Assembly: GCA_013178185.1 (NCBI GenBank) | Contig: JABLXC010000004.1 | Coordinates: 62,001-126,000, forward strand | Origin: Anaerolineae bacterium | GTDB taxonomy: Bacteria; Chloroflexota; Anaerolineae; Anaerolineales; Anaerolineaceae | Direction of reading: 5' to 3' | Length of the DNA: 64,000 nt | Shown: piece by piece, positions 32,747 through 41,744 of the stretch | Layout of the letters: every line of letters starts with the position of its first letter | How positions within the stretch are numbered: position 1 is the stretch's first letter | Program-made: the position numbers and the translations under genes | The notes under the pieces: model-generated | Databases searched by the model: none | What the model saw: the letters and a program-made list of their open reading frames with translations, nothing else | What the model was told of the DNA's origin: nothing

Positions 32747-33523
32747 ATGAATATTATCGTTTGTTACAAGCTCGTCCCGGATCCCGAAGACGTCGTCGCA
32801 AAACCGGATGGCTCTATTTCGCTTGACCAGGCCGAATGGATCATCAGCGATTATGATTTGATGGCGATCGAGGCCGCAGTCCAGCTGGTAGAAGCAAATG
32901 GCGGCAAGGTGATGGCGCTCAGCGTGGGGCCGTCTCAACTCGCGAACTCCAAAGCCAAAAAGGATGTCCTTTCACGCGGCCCGGATGAACTCTACCTGGT
33001 GGTGGATGATGGCCTGCGGGACGCCGATACCAGCCTGACGGCGCGGACGCTGGCGGCGGCGGTTGCCAAACTGGGAGAATTCGATCTGATCCTGACCGGG
33101 GAAGGTTCTGCCGACCTGTACTTTCAACAAGTTGGCATGCAGTTGGGCGAATTGCTCGGCTTGCCCACTTTCAACGCCATCAGCAAGGTGGAATGGAGCG
33201 GCGGCAAGCTGGCGGTCGAGCGCAGCCTGGAAGACGAAGTCGAAGCGCTGGAGGTTCCTGCCCCGGCGGTTCTGGCCGTTACGACCGATATTAACCAGCC
33301 GCGCTTACCTTCCATGAAAGAAATTCTAAAAGCTGGCAAGAAACCAGTGGTCGAATGGACGCTCGGCGATCTCGCGGTGCAAGATGGTCTGGCCCAGCGG
33401 GTGGAAGTGCTTTCAGTGCGTTCCCCCAAACAGGTGAATCGCAAGCAGATCCGTATCGAGGGCAAACCAGAAGAAGCCGCCCAGGCGTTGATCGGCCATC
33501 TCAGCAAAGAAGGCGTCCTTTAG
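32747..33523 (+). CDS. fixA: electron transfer flavoprotein beta subunit, FixA/EtfB-like
   Basis: A 258-residue EtfB-family protein with NIIVCYKLVPDPED at the start, the long nucleotide-binding segment LILTGEGSADLYFQQVGMQLGELLG and AVTTDINQPRLPSMKEILKAGKK. With FixB it forms an electron transfer flavoprotein. In FixABCX complexes this subunit binds NADH and the bifurcating FAD takes part in splitting electrons; in E. coli fixAB feeds CaiA. AGGAGG lies upstream of the ATG. It starts the fixABCX block. Confidence 0.93.
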   Translation: MNIIVCYKLVPDPEDVVAKPDGSISLDQAEWIISDYDLMAIEAAVQLVEANGGKVMALSVGPSQLANSKAKKDVLSRGPDELYLVVDDGLRDADTSLTARTLAAAVAKLGEFDLILTGEGSADLYFQQVGMQLGELLGLPTFNAISKVEWSGGKLAVERSLEDEVEALEVPAPAVLAVTTDINQPRLPSMKEILKAGKKPVVEWTLGDLAVQDGLAQRVEVLSVRSPKQVNRKQIRIEGKPEEAAQALIGHLSKEGVL

Positions 33524-33533
33524 GAGGTGCAGC

Positions 33534-34475
33534 ATGGCAAAAGAAATGTGGGTATTTGCGGAAAAACCGGCGCTGCAGGCAGAATTGCTGGCTTGCGCCA
33601 AAACGCTGGGGGACGCGGCCGCAGCGGTCGTTTTAGGAAACCAGGCAGCGGTTGATCAGGCGTTTGCCCAGGGCGCCGATAAAGTATTCTGGCTCGGTGA
33701 AAAACCTGATCATCTCCTGTTGGACGATTATGTTCCTACCCTGGCGGCGCTCCTCAAAGAGCAGAAGCCGGCCGGAATGCTGGTGGGCGCCACCCGCCGG
33801 GGCAAAGCCATTGCCGGGCGGTTGGGTGCCGCGCTGGGCGTGACGGTCCTGGCAGACGTCAAAAAATTCATTGCCGAGGGCGATAGCCTTCAGGTATCGC
33901 ACATGGTGTTTGGCGGCGCGGCGGTGCGGTTGGAAAAAGCCGTCACCGACATCATGCTGGCTACCGTCAGCTTTGGCATCGTCGAAGCCCTGCCGCCGGA
34001 TCCCAGCCGGAAGGGAGAGGTTGTAAAGGTGGCCTTTGTCGAGCCCAAATGGAAGGCCGTCCTGCGAGAACGCAAACCTCGCCCGCCGTCATCGGTCAAT
34101 CTGGCCGCCGCCAAAAAGGTGGTTTGCCCCGGGCGCGGTATTGCAAAGAAAGAAGACCTCGAGATGATTTTTGAACTGGCTCGCCTGCTCGAAGCGGAAG
34201 TCGGCGCGACCCGGCCCCTCACCGAAGGCCTGGACTGGCTGCCGCGCGAGCGCTATATCGGCGTTTCGGGCGCTTTTGTCAAGCCAGACCTGTATCTGGG
34301 GGTTGGGGTTTCCGGTCAGGCGCAGCACACCGTCGGCATCACAGAGTCGCGCGTCATCGTCGCCATCAACAAAGACGGCGAGGCGCCCCTCTTCTCCCAA
34401 TCCGATTACGGCATCGTAGGCGACCTTTACCAGATCGTGCCGGCTTTGATCAACGCGCTCAAAGCCCGTAAGTAA
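33534..34475 (+). CDS. fixB: electron transfer flavoprotein alpha subunit, FixB/EtfA-like
   Basis: A 313-residue EtfA-family protein. The C-terminal FAD domain contains VVCPGRGI, GATRPLTEGLDWLPRERYIGVSG, VGVSGQAQHTVGI and VIVAINKDGEAPLFSQSDYGIVGDL, as expected for EtfA/FixB. It pairs with the upstream FixA to carry electrons to the CaiA-like dehydrogenase or to FixCX. It starts 10 bp after fixA with AGGAGGTG upstream. Confidence 0.94.
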   Translation: MAKEMWVFAEKPALQAELLACAKTLGDAAAAVVLGNQAAVDQAFAQGADKVFWLGEKPDHLLLDDYVPTLAALLKEQKPAGMLVGATRRGKAIAGRLGAALGVTVLADVKKFIAEGDSLQVSHMVFGGAAVRLEKAVTDIMLATVSFGIVEALPPDPSRKGEVVKVAFVEPKWKAVLRERKPRPPSSVNLAAAKKVVCPGRGIAKKEDLEMIFELARLLEAEVGATRPLTEGLDWLPRERYIGVSGAFVKPDLYLGVGVSGQAQHTVGITESRVIVAINKDGEAPLFSQSDYGIVGDLYQIVPALINALKARK

Positions 34476-34492
34476 GGATCGAGGAATGCCTT

Positions 34493-35785
34493 ATGGAAGA
34501 AAAATTTGACGTCATCATCGTGGGAGCAGGCCTGGCTGGCAGCGCCGCAGCCTACCGCCTGGCGCAGGAGGGCTTAGAGGTCGTCTTGATCGAACGAGGC
34601 CCCTATCCCGGCGCCAAGAACCTGAGCGGCGGCGTGCTGTACGGGCGCGTCCTCAATGACCTGATCCCCGAATATTGGAAAGACGCCCCCATTGAACGCT
34701 ACATCACCAACCAGCGGGTTGCTTTTATCACCGAGCAGGCCTTCTTTAACATTGATTTTAAGAACCAGGTTTTCAGCCAGACCCCCTACAACGCCGTCTC
34801 CGTCCTGCGCGGCAAGTTTGACCGCTGGCTGGGAGAAAAGGCCGAAGAAGCCGGAGCGATGCTGGTGCCCGGCATCCGGGTGGATAAGGTGTTAATCGAA
34901 GACCGCCGCGCCGTTGGGGTTGTGGCGGGTGATGAAGACATGCGCGCCGATGTGATCATCGCCGCCGACGGCGCCAACTCCTTCCTGGCCCAACAGGTCG
35001 GCTTGCGCGGCCGCTTTGAGACCGGGCACCTGGCCGTGGGGGTCAAGGAACTGATTGGGCTGCCGCGCGAGACCATCGAAGAGCGGTTCAATCTTACGGG
35101 CGATGAAGGGGTAGCTTACGGTGTAGTAGGTTTTGCAACCCGCGGCGTGGCAGGCGGCGGTTTTCTTTATACCAATAAGGAAAGCATCTCTGTGGGGCTG
35201 GTGATGCACCTCGACGAGCTGATTGAAACCGGGGTCAAACCAGCTGAGGTCATCGAAGACTTTCTTGCCCACCCGATGGTGGCGCCGCTCATCCGGGGCG
35301 GCAAGCTGCTGGAATATGGCGCTCACCTGGTGCCAGAAGGCGGTCTGGCGATGATGCCCCGCCTGGCGATGGATGGCATGCTGGTCACCGGCGACGCAGC
35401 CGGGCTCTCGGTGAACAACGGTTTTGTGGTGCGCGGCATGGACCTGGCGATTGCGTCGGGGGTGGCGGCGGCCGAAGCGGTTTTGGAAGCGAAGAAGAAA
35501 AACGATTTTAGCGCCCAGGGTCTCAGCGCTTATCAACGCCTGATGGATGAATCGTTCGCCATGAAAGATATGCGCACCTACGCTGGCGCGCCAGCTTTTA
35601 TGAAAAACGATCGGTTGTACGAAGCGTATCCTGAAATGCTGGTCTCGCTGATGACGCAAATCTATCACCACGACGGCGCCCCCAAACAACATCTTGTCCC
35701 AATGGTTATGAAAAGCATCAAAGAGAGCAAGCTTTCATTGTTTGACCTCGCTGTGGATGGTCTGAAAGGAGCGCGCAGCCTATGA
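34493..35785 (+). CDS. fixC: FixC/EtfC-type FAD-dependent oxidoreductase
   Basis: A 430-residue flavoprotein with N-terminal dinucleotide motif DVIIVGAGLAGSAAAYRLAQEGLEVVLIERG and the geranylgeranyl-reductase/ETF-QO-like DGANSFLAQQVG segment. The C-terminal part has the G-D motif LVTGDAAGLSVNNGF. FixC homologs accept electrons from FixAB and pass them to quinone, while FixX sends low-potential electrons to ferredoxin or flavodoxin. The gene is between fixB and fixX and overlaps fixX by 4 bp. Confidence 0.94.
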   Translation: MEEKFDVIIVGAGLAGSAAAYRLAQEGLEVVLIERGPYPGAKNLSGGVLYGRVLNDLIPEYWKDAPIERYITNQRVAFITEQAFFNIDFKNQVFSQTPYNAVSVLRGKFDRWLGEKAEEAGAMLVPGIRVDKVLIEDRRAVGVVAGDEDMRADVIIAADGANSFLAQQVGLRGRFETGHLAVGVKELIGLPRETIEERFNLTGDEGVAYGVVGFATRGVAGGGFLYTNKESISVGLVMHLDELIETGVKPAEVIEDFLAHPMVAPLIRGGKLLEYGAHLVPEGGLAMMPRLAMDGMLVTGDAAGLSVNNGFVVRGMDLAIASGVAAAEAVLEAKKKNDFSAQGLSAYQRLMDESFAMKDMRTYAGAPAFMKNDRLYEAYPEMLVSLMTQIYHHDGAPKQHLVPMVMKSIKESKLSLFDLAVDGLKGARSL

Positions 35786-36066
35786 ACCGCATGAGTTTGC
35801 CCGAAAAATTATCCATCAACAAATATGAGTTAGATGAGGGCCACCCCCATATTGTGGTCAATACCGAGGTGTGCAGCGCCGTTTGCAAGACCAAAGCTTG
35901 CTTGTTTGTCTGCCCGGCAGGCGTGTACAGCGAGCAGGAAGGCAAGATCATTGCCGATTGGGCCGGGTGCGTGGAGTGCGGCACCTGCAAAGCGGCCTGT
36001 CCAACTGAAGCCCTCTCCTGGGAATACCCGCGCGGTGGATTTGGCGTTATTTATCGCTACGGGTAA
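35782..36066 (+). CDS. fixX: FixX-like ferredoxin
   Basis: A 94-residue iron-sulfur protein; its ATG overlaps the fixC stop (ATGA). It contains the single [4Fe-4S] motif CVECGTCKAACPTEAL near residue 55-70 and an N-terminal cysteine cluster CSAVCKTKACLFVCPAGVY, as in FixX. It completes a FixABCX set that could bifurcate electrons from NADH to quinone and a low-potential acceptor while serving the acyl-CoA reductase. Confidence 0.92.
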   Translation: MNRMSLPEKLSINKYELDEGHPHIVVNTEVCSAVCKTKACLFVCPAGVYSEQEGKIIADWAGCVECGTCKAACPTEALSWEYPRGGFGVIYRYG

Positions 36067-36108
36067 AATAGATTCTGCACAAGAATCCTTCGAGCAAGGG
36101 AGAAATCC

Positions 36109-36381
36109 ATGCAAGAACCAGGAATTGATAAAGTACGGATCAAAGTGCTGAGCATCGCGGGCGAATGCCAGGCCTGCCACCAGGTGGGGCAAGAGGTGAT
36201 CGTGGATAACGTGACCCTTTCGGGCTATGTCTGCCCCCACGCGCTGGTGAGCCTCTGGCCGTATGTGCTTGTCCTTCAGAACCGGGGCAAATTCCCCTGG
36301 GGAGACGGAGACAGCACGATCATCGCCTGCCCCGATGGGGAGAACCTGGCCCGCTTTGAAGTGGCGCGGCTGAAAGATTAG
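36109..36381 (+). CDS. TIGR04076-family small protein
   Basis: A 90-residue protein with KVRIKVLSIAGECQACHQVGQEV near the start and YVCPHALVSLWPYVLVLQ in the middle, the pattern of the TIGR04076 family. The function is unknown; the conserved CxxCH and CPH suggest metal binding, though a c-type heme is unlikely because no signal peptide is present. Being the last gene of the fix-like operon, 43 bp after fixX, it may assist the redox enzymes. A strong terminator follows. Confidence 0.75.
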   Translation: MQEPGIDKVRIKVLSIAGECQACHQVGQEVIVDNVTLSGYVCPHALVSLWPYVLVLQNRGKFPWGDGDSTIIACPDGENLARFEVARLKD

Positions 36382-36398
36382 CCCGCATACAACTCAGG

Positions 36399-36438
36399 AC
36401 GCGTAGAGCGAGGCGGCCTGTCTCGTTCTACGCGTTTT
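36399..36438 (+). terminator. terminator of the cai-fix-like operon
   Basis: ACGCGTAGAGCGAG (36399-36412) pairs with CTCGTTCTACGCGT (36422-36435), with one mismatch region, followed by TTTTGTGTT. It lies 18 bp after the TIGR04076 gene. Confidence 0.85.
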
Positions 36439-36492
36439 GTGTTAACTGTTTCTTTCCTGCCACCTTTTTCTTGATCTTTAGCGCTTGGTTTT

Positions 36493-37986
36493 TTAGGTTA
36501 CCTCATTTTTATAAAATTCTTTGACTAAAGGGTACAGGGACTGATATTGCTCGTACATCCTACGATATTGCTCGGAAGATTTCGCATCCGGGAAGACTTC
36601 CGAAACACTGGGCGCGGCAGCGACCTGGCAGGCTTCTGCAAAGTCGGAAAAAATGCCGGAACCGATCCCCGCCAACATGGCAGCACCGAGAGGCGCAGAA
36701 TATGCAAAAGATGATACCCTAATCGGCCGGGCAAAAATATCTGCGACGAGCCTGATCCAGAGCGGATGCTGGACGCCCCCGCCGCTCATCGTGATGGACT
36801 GGGCGTTCACCTTTAAGTCTTTCATCGTATCAAATCCGGCCTTTAGCGAAAAGACCACTCCTTCCATCACCGCCCGAACAAAATGAGCCAAACGATGCTG
36901 GGAGGTCAGCCCGATCAATACCCCTCTGGATTTTGGGTCCATGTAGGGGGTCCTTTCCCCACGAAGGTGGGGTAAAAAGAACAACCCTTGAGAAGATTGA
37001 ATGTCCTGGGCCAGGTCAGCCAGAGATGCAAATGAAAGTTCTGGGGCAAAATTTTCCTTTAGCCATTTCAAAGAATAGCCTGCAGAGAGCGTGGCAGCCA
37101 TGTTGTACCAGAGATCAGGGAGGACATAATTCATACAGTGAAGACGAAGTTCGCGGTCAATCCTGGGCGCGCTAGAGATGGCCAGTAAATTGCCACCTGT
37201 AGAGATGGCCAGCGATATTTCATTTTCTCGATATATCCCTCGTCCAAGCGCCTGAACGGCCGTATCTCCACCGCCAACAAAGAGAGGCGTCCCTTCCAGC
37301 AGGTCGCATTCTGCTGCAACCGTTTTGGCAACCTGGCCGGCAGCCTGATGGGATGCGCGAATTTCTGGTAGCAGCGTTTCAGGAATAGCACAAGCCTCGA
37401 GCAACGATTGACACCATGTCTTCTCAGCCACATCAAATAAACCAGTAGAGGCAGCGTCGCTGGGATCGCTGTAAAAATCTCCGCTGATCTTATACCGCAG
37501 GTAATCTTTTGGGAGCATCAAGAACCGCGTCCTTTTGGCTGTTGAGCTTTCATTTTCACACACCCAAAGCCAGGATGGCAGCATAAACCCCGTAGAGAGG
37601 GGGTTGCCGGTAAGAAGGCCGTAATTTTCTTTTCCAAACTCAGAGTAAATTCTTTGAACCTGTGGGGCTGAACGCTGATCCGACCAGATGATCGCATTTC
37701 TCGCAGGGTTTCCATGGTGATCAACACAGACAAGGCCGTGCATCTGCCCTGAAAAGCTTATCCCCTCAATTTGCTTTTTTTTCACTCCTGTTTCGCTGAT
37801 TAGACTGCGAATTGCCATAACTGCTGCGGAGTACCAGTCACCCGCATCCTGTTCTGAATAATTAGGCAATGGCGAGTGGGTTGGGTAATTAAAAGAGGTG
37901 GGAGATTGATAATGGCCCTGCGAATCCAAAAGGAGCGCTTTGAGGCTTGATGTGCCCAAATCAATTCCAATCAGGTATTTTCCCAT
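36493..37986 (-). CDS. xylulokinase-like FGGY carbohydrate kinase
   Basis: A 497-residue FGGY kinase starting MGKYLIGIDLGTSSLKALL at 37986. The segment ISFSGQMHGLV is typical of xylulokinases; the C-terminal ATPase half contains GGGDTAVQALG, STGGNLLAIS, MSGGGVQHPLWIRLVADIF and PLGAAMLAG. It would phosphorylate a ketopentose such as D-xylulose or a related sugar. It is the last gene of the LacI-controlled minus-strand operon, after the ABC permease gene. A second, divergent FGGY kinase lies 9 kb away, so the two probably act on different intermediates. Confidence 0.87.
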   Translation of the reverse strand: MGKYLIGIDLGTSSLKALLLDSQGHYQSPTSFNYPTHSPLPNYSEQDAGDWYSAAVMAIRSLISETGVKKKQIEGISFSGQMHGLVCVDHHGNPARNAIIWSDQRSAPQVQRIYSEFGKENYGLLTGNPLSTGFMLPSWLWVCENESSTAKRTRFLMLPKDYLRYKISGDFYSDPSDAASTGLFDVAEKTWCQSLLEACAIPETLLPEIRASHQAAGQVAKTVAAECDLLEGTPLFVGGGDTAVQALGRGIYRENEISLAISTGGNLLAISSAPRIDRELRLHCMNYVLPDLWYNMAATLSAGYSLKWLKENFAPELSFASLADLAQDIQSSQGLFFLPHLRGERTPYMDPKSRGVLIGLTSQHRLAHFVRAVMEGVVFSLKAGFDTMKDLKVNAQSITMSGGGVQHPLWIRLVADIFARPIRVSSFAYSAPLGAAMLAGIGSGIFSDFAEACQVAAAPSVSEVFPDAKSSEQYRRMYEQYQSLYPLVKEFYKNEVT

Positions 37987-38054
37987 TCCACAACTCGCAG
38001 GGTGGTCGTGTCCCAACCAACATGCTCGCGGGATTCAAGGTCTCTTCACACTAC

Positions 38055-39113
38055 TTAATCCGATGAGGCGGAAGGTTCTTCAAGCGGCGCGGTGCTCATC
38101 TGAGATTCAATTTTCTGCATCTGTTCTCTGCGCCATTGGTCGAAATAGACTGCGGCAAGTAGGACAAACGCCACGGCAACTTCTTGCCAGAACGGTTGTA
38201 GCCCTAGAATGATAAAACCATTCCTTAAAACAGATGGGATAAAGGCTCCGACCGCAGCCCCCAGGATCGATCCGCGCCCTCCAAACAGGCTGGTTCCACC
38301 AATTACCGCTCCTGCAATGGCTTGCAAATTGTCGGTAGTATGCGCAGCAATCGAAGCAACGCCAAATCGTCCAAGGTCAATAATCGCCACAATCCCCACC
38401 ATCAATCCCATCAGGGCGTATACAATGATCTGTGTGTATTCCACCCTGATGCCGGCACGCCTTGCCGATTCCATATTAGAGCCGACTGCAATGGTGTGAA
38501 GACCGAAGCGGGTGTATTTAAGAACGATCGAGGCTAGAATGACCAAAAAAAGAGCAATGTAGGCGATCAGGGGCAAGCCGAAGATCTCGGTGTTAATGAA
38601 ATGCATCAACTCCTTCGGAACTCCCGGTACGTTCGTTCCTTTGCTGGCAAGGCGGGCGAACCCAAGAGTTGCACCCATAGTTCCGAGTGTAGCGATAAAT
38701 GAAGGAATGCGAAGTTTAGTAACCAGCAGCCCATTGATAATCCCTATAACGATACCGAATAATGCTGCAAACAGCACCCCAAAAATTATTGCAATAGTTA
38801 CAGAGGTAACAGAACTTAACCAGATCATTACCTTCAACGTCAACACAGTATTTAATACCAGGGAGCTGCCGGTGGAGAGATCGATACCCGCTGATATTAA
38901 CAAATAGGCGGCGCCGATGGTGAGAATGATCAGTTGTGAGCTGTCGGCGGCTAGCGATTTGAAATTGATGACGCTCAAGAATGTGCCTGGCGGGGTAATG
39001 ATCGAAAATCCAATGCACAGCAGCAACAAGATAACCAGCACCCAGAAGGTATGAAGGGTTGCTAATGTCTTGACGAGTCGTTGGATCCTGAGAGATGTGG
39101 TGGTATTCTTCAT
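38055..39113 (-). CDS. sugar ABC transporter permease, RbsC-like
   Basis: A 352-residue membrane protein of the ribose/xylose/autoinducer-2 permease family (BPD_transp_2). It has about ten hydrophobic helices and the family segments LISAGIDLSTGSSLVL, RIPSFIATLGTMG, NMESARRAGI and GGTSLFGGRGSILGAAVGAF. The start codon overlaps the ATPase stop (ATGA). With the ATPase and binding protein it forms a carbohydrate importer. Confidence 0.93.
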   Translation of the reverse strand: MKNTTTSLRIQRLVKTLATLHTFWVLVILLLLCIGFSIITPPGTFLSVINFKSLAADSSQLIILTIGAAYLLISAGIDLSTGSSLVLNTVLTLKVMIWLSSVTSVTIAIIFGVLFAALFGIVIGIINGLLVTKLRIPSFIATLGTMGATLGFARLASKGTNVPGVPKELMHFINTEIFGLPLIAYIALFLVILASIVLKYTRFGLHTIAVGSNMESARRAGIRVEYTQIIVYALMGLMVGIVAIIDLGRFGVASIAAHTTDNLQAIAGAVIGGTSLFGGRGSILGAAVGAFIPSVLRNGFIILGLQPFWQEVAVAFVLLAAVYFDQWRREQMQKIESQMSTAPLEEPSASSD

Positions 39114-39898
39114 GCTTTAAATTCCTTACCTAACATAGCGGATACCACATCTGCATAGGTAACCGATTCAGCCTGAAAATTACCAGCGACTTTGCCAAGG
39201 CGAAGCACCACCACTCGATCAGCAATCTTTAGCACCGAAGGCAAATCATGCGAGATCACCACGATTCCCATTCCTCTGTCTTTACTAGCTTTGATGATGT
39301 CCAAAACGATTTCAGTTTGTCTCACTCCCAAAGATGCTGTGGGCTCGTCCAACAGCAATACTTTTGATGCCCATGCCCGCGCCCGTGCAATAGCAACTGC
39401 CTGGCGCTGTCCCCCAGATAATGATTCGGCAGGGATTTCAACCGAGGGTAAATTTACTCCAACTTCGCGTATAAATTTATCCGCTCGTTTTTGCATTTCC
39501 GGGTAGTCCAGAAAGCCGATTTTTCCTAGAATCCCGTGTCTTTCAATTTCCCGTCCCAAAAAAACATTTGCGGCTACACTAACATCAGGGGCTAGAGAAA
39601 GGTCCTGGAAGACTGTTTCTACACCGTAATACCGGCTTTCCATCGGTGAGTTGATCTTAACCGGAACGCCGTCAATTTCAATTTCACCTTCGTCGGCCTG
39701 ATAAACACCGCTGAAGCACTTAATGAGCGTGGATTTTCCGGCGCCATTGTCTCCGACGAGGGCAACCACCTCACCGCGCTTCAATTCGAAATCTACCCCG
39801 CCCAATGCCTGCACATGCCCAAAACGCTTTACGATATTCTTGGCTTTAAGAACGGCGTTTTGTACCTTCTCTAGCTCCCTAATGTCAGTTTCCATCAT
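39110..39898 (-). CDS. sugar ABC transporter ATP-binding protein, single-domain RbsA-like
   Basis: A 262-residue ATPase with Walker A GDNGAGKST, signature LSGGQRQAV, Walker B VLLLDEPTASLG and H-loop SHD. Most RbsA/XylG proteins are duplicated with two ATPase domains of about 500 residues; this one has a single domain, like FrcA-type fructose/ribose transporters, and would dimerize. It lies between the binding-protein and permease genes. Confidence 0.93.
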   Translation of the reverse strand: MMETDIRELEKVQNAVLKAKNIVKRFGHVQALGGVDFELKRGEVVALVGDNGAGKSTLIKCFSGVYQADEGEIEIDGVPVKINSPMESRYYGVETVFQDLSLAPDVSVAANVFLGREIERHGILGKIGFLDYPEMQKRADKFIREVGVNLPSVEIPAESLSGGQRQAVAIARARAWASKVLLLDEPTASLGVRQTEIVLDIIKASKDRGMGIVVISHDLPSVLKIADRVVVLRLGKVAGNFQAESVTYADVVSAMLGKEFKA

Positions 39899-39927
39899 TT
39901 CTCTACCTGTTTCTTATCCATCCTTTG

Positions 39928-40899
39928 TTATTGGCATTCGTTGACATACCGCAGGTAAGCGTATTCTGAATTGTCAACATTATCCTTTGTAAGCATAATA
40001 TTGCCGACGTAAGTTAGTTTTTCGGGCGTTTCACCTTTTGCCAGCGCGACTGCCGCCTGAACTGCCAGTGTGCCTTCTTTCTTTGCTTCATAGGCGAGGA
40101 CTGCGTCAAAAACACCTTCTTTCAGTCCGTCAATGATCTCTTGCGGGGTGTCGTACGCTACAACTTTGATCTTGCCAACCATAGCGGCTTCGCGTAAGGC
40201 GGTTGCAACAGCCAGTGATCCGAATGTATTGGTAGCAAAAATACCGGCAAGATCTGGATCCGAGACAAGTTTTGCTTTGATGATTTGGACAGCCCGGTTC
40301 TGGTCATTGTTGTGGTATTCGGTTCCCAGATAATTAATGTTGGCATAGTTCTTAATCTGTTCTTCGAAACCGCGCTGCTCCTCACCGGTTGTATAAATAC
40401 CCGGCATATCGGATAGCACCATCACCTTTCCTTTTTCGCCGACGACCTTAGCAAGGGTTTCTGCTGCCAGTTTTCCCTGTGCAAAGTTGTCTGTAATGAC
40501 TTCGGCATCTACGATGGAGAAGTTTTCGAGGCGCGTATCAAAGGTGACCACCTTGATCCCGGCATCTTTGGCTTTCTGGATGGCAGGCGCAACACCGACA
40601 GCGTCAACAGGGGCAGTGATTAACACATCTGGCTTTGTCGCAATGATGGCGTCGATCACCCGGGTTTGTTCTGCAATTTCAAAGTTTGCCATACTTTGAA
40701 TTTCGAGATTTGCGCCAAGCTTTTTAGCTTCTTCGATAGCGCCACATTCTACAGTCTTATAGAAAGGGTCGCCGCCGACGCGAGCCAGAACAATGTTGAT
40801 GGTGTCCTTTTCTGTGGCGCTGGTCTGCCCCGGCTGGCAACTGGTCATCATCAGAGATGTGATGATCCCGATGATGCAAAAAAGATAGACCTTCTTCAT
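39928..40899 (-). CDS. sugar ABC transporter substrate-binding lipoprotein, RbsB-like
   Basis: The ATG at 40899 follows GGAGGTAAAA and starts a 323-residue lipoprotein with lipobox LMMTSC. The mature protein is a Peripla_BP_4 (RbsB-like) fold with FYKTVECGAIEEAKKLGANLEIQ at the N-terminus and ATNTFGSLAVATAL in the middle, the site region for ribose, xylose or similar sugars. The exact sugar cannot be read. It precedes the ATPase gene and follows the dehydrogenase gene, from which it is separated by a hairpin. Confidence 0.9.
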   Translation of the reverse strand: MKKVYLFCIIGIITSLMMTSCQPGQTSATEKDTINIVLARVGGDPFYKTVECGAIEEAKKLGANLEIQSMANFEIAEQTRVIDAIIATKPDVLITAPVDAVGVAPAIQKAKDAGIKVVTFDTRLENFSIVDAEVITDNFAQGKLAAETLAKVVGEKGKVMVLSDMPGIYTTGEEQRGFEEQIKNYANINYLGTEYHNNDQNRAVQIIKAKLVSDPDLAGIFATNTFGSLAVATALREAAMVGKIKVVAYDTPQEIIDGLKEGVFDAVLAYEAKKEGTLAVQAAVALAKGETPEKLTYVGNIMLTKDNVDNSEYAYLRYVNECQ

Positions 40900-40935
40900 T
40901 TTTACCTCCGCTCCTTCAACTATGAAAAGTTTTAA

Positions 40936-40955
40936 TGGGTCATGTTTTTGACCCA
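40936..40955 (-). other. hairpin ahead of the sugar-binding-protein gene
   Basis: On the minus strand TGGGTCA and TGACCCA (arms 40955-40949 and 40942-40936) form a 7-bp perfect stem followed by TTAAAACTTTT. It may be a weak terminator or a stability element between the dehydrogenase and transporter parts of the operon. Confidence 0.5.
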
Positions 40956-40962
40956 CACGCTC

Positions 40963-41736
40963 CTAATACACAGTGGAACCGCCCGTTACAAACAGACAGT
41001 CGCCAACAATTGCACCGGCGCGGTCATCATCAAGCAGAAATGCAACCGCTTCTGCGATTTCGCGGGTGGTTGGAAACCTGCCAAGAGGGATCTTTTTGAT
41101 CACCGCGTCCCTGAATTCTTCGGGCGTTTTTCCTTCGGCGCCAGCGCGCTTTTTTACAGCCATGTCCCACATATCGGTTTCAACCGGTCCGGGAGCAATG
41201 GCATTGATGCGGATACCTTCAGGCGCAAGTTCAAGCGCGAGTCCTTGCGTGAATCCTACAACTGCAAATTTACTCGCGCCGTAAATAACATTATTTGCTT
41301 GGTTTAACCTGCCTACTTCGGATACGACATTAATGATGTTGCCGCCGCCGGCTTTGCGGAGAAGCGGTAAGGTAAAATGGGTGACCAGGAAAACGCCGCG
41401 CGCATTGACGGCGAACATTTTGTCCCAGTCGCTTACTGTAATGTCATCAAACGGTCCAGGATTAGCGATACCTGCATTATTGATCACCGCGCGTACATAT
41501 CCAAATTCTTTTTCGACCTCGGCAGCAGCTTTTGCAACCATTTTTTCGTCAGAGACATCAACAACTGCAATGTGAGTTTTCACTCCTTTCTCGCTTAATT
41601 CAGCGGCAACTTCCTTAAGAAGATTCTCTTTTGTGGCCCAAAGACTTAAGGAACCACACTCTGGCCCTATTCTTAAGGCAATTTCACGTCCCATCCCCCT
41701 GGAAGCGCCAGTAATGATGGCTGGCCCTTTGATCAT
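40963..41736 (-). CDS. SDR-family NAD(P)-dependent dehydrogenase
   Basis: A 257-residue short-chain dehydrogenase with the cofactor motif TGASRGMG, NNAG, the catalytic Ser in NVVSEVG, and Y-x3-K (YGASK) 13 residues after that Ser. It probably oxidizes or reduces a hydroxyl of the sugar brought in by the neighbouring transporter. The position between aminotransferase and transporter genes suggests that it makes or consumes a keto-sugar. A GGAGGAG precedes the ATG, 8 bp after the aminotransferase stop. Confidence 0.92.
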   Translation of the reverse strand: MIKGPAIITGASRGMGREIALRIGPECGSLSLWATKENLLKEVAAELSEKGVKTHIAVVDVSDEKMVAKAAAEVEKEFGYVRAVINNAGIANPGPFDDITVSDWDKMFAVNARGVFLVTHFTLPLLRKAGGGNIINVVSEVGRLNQANNVIYGASKFAVVGFTQGLALELAPEGIRINAIAPGPVETDMWDMAVKKRAGAEGKTPEEFRDAVIKKIPLGRFPTTREIAEAVAFLLDDDRAGAIVGDCLFVTGGSTVY

Positions 41737-41744
41737 GGCTCCTC

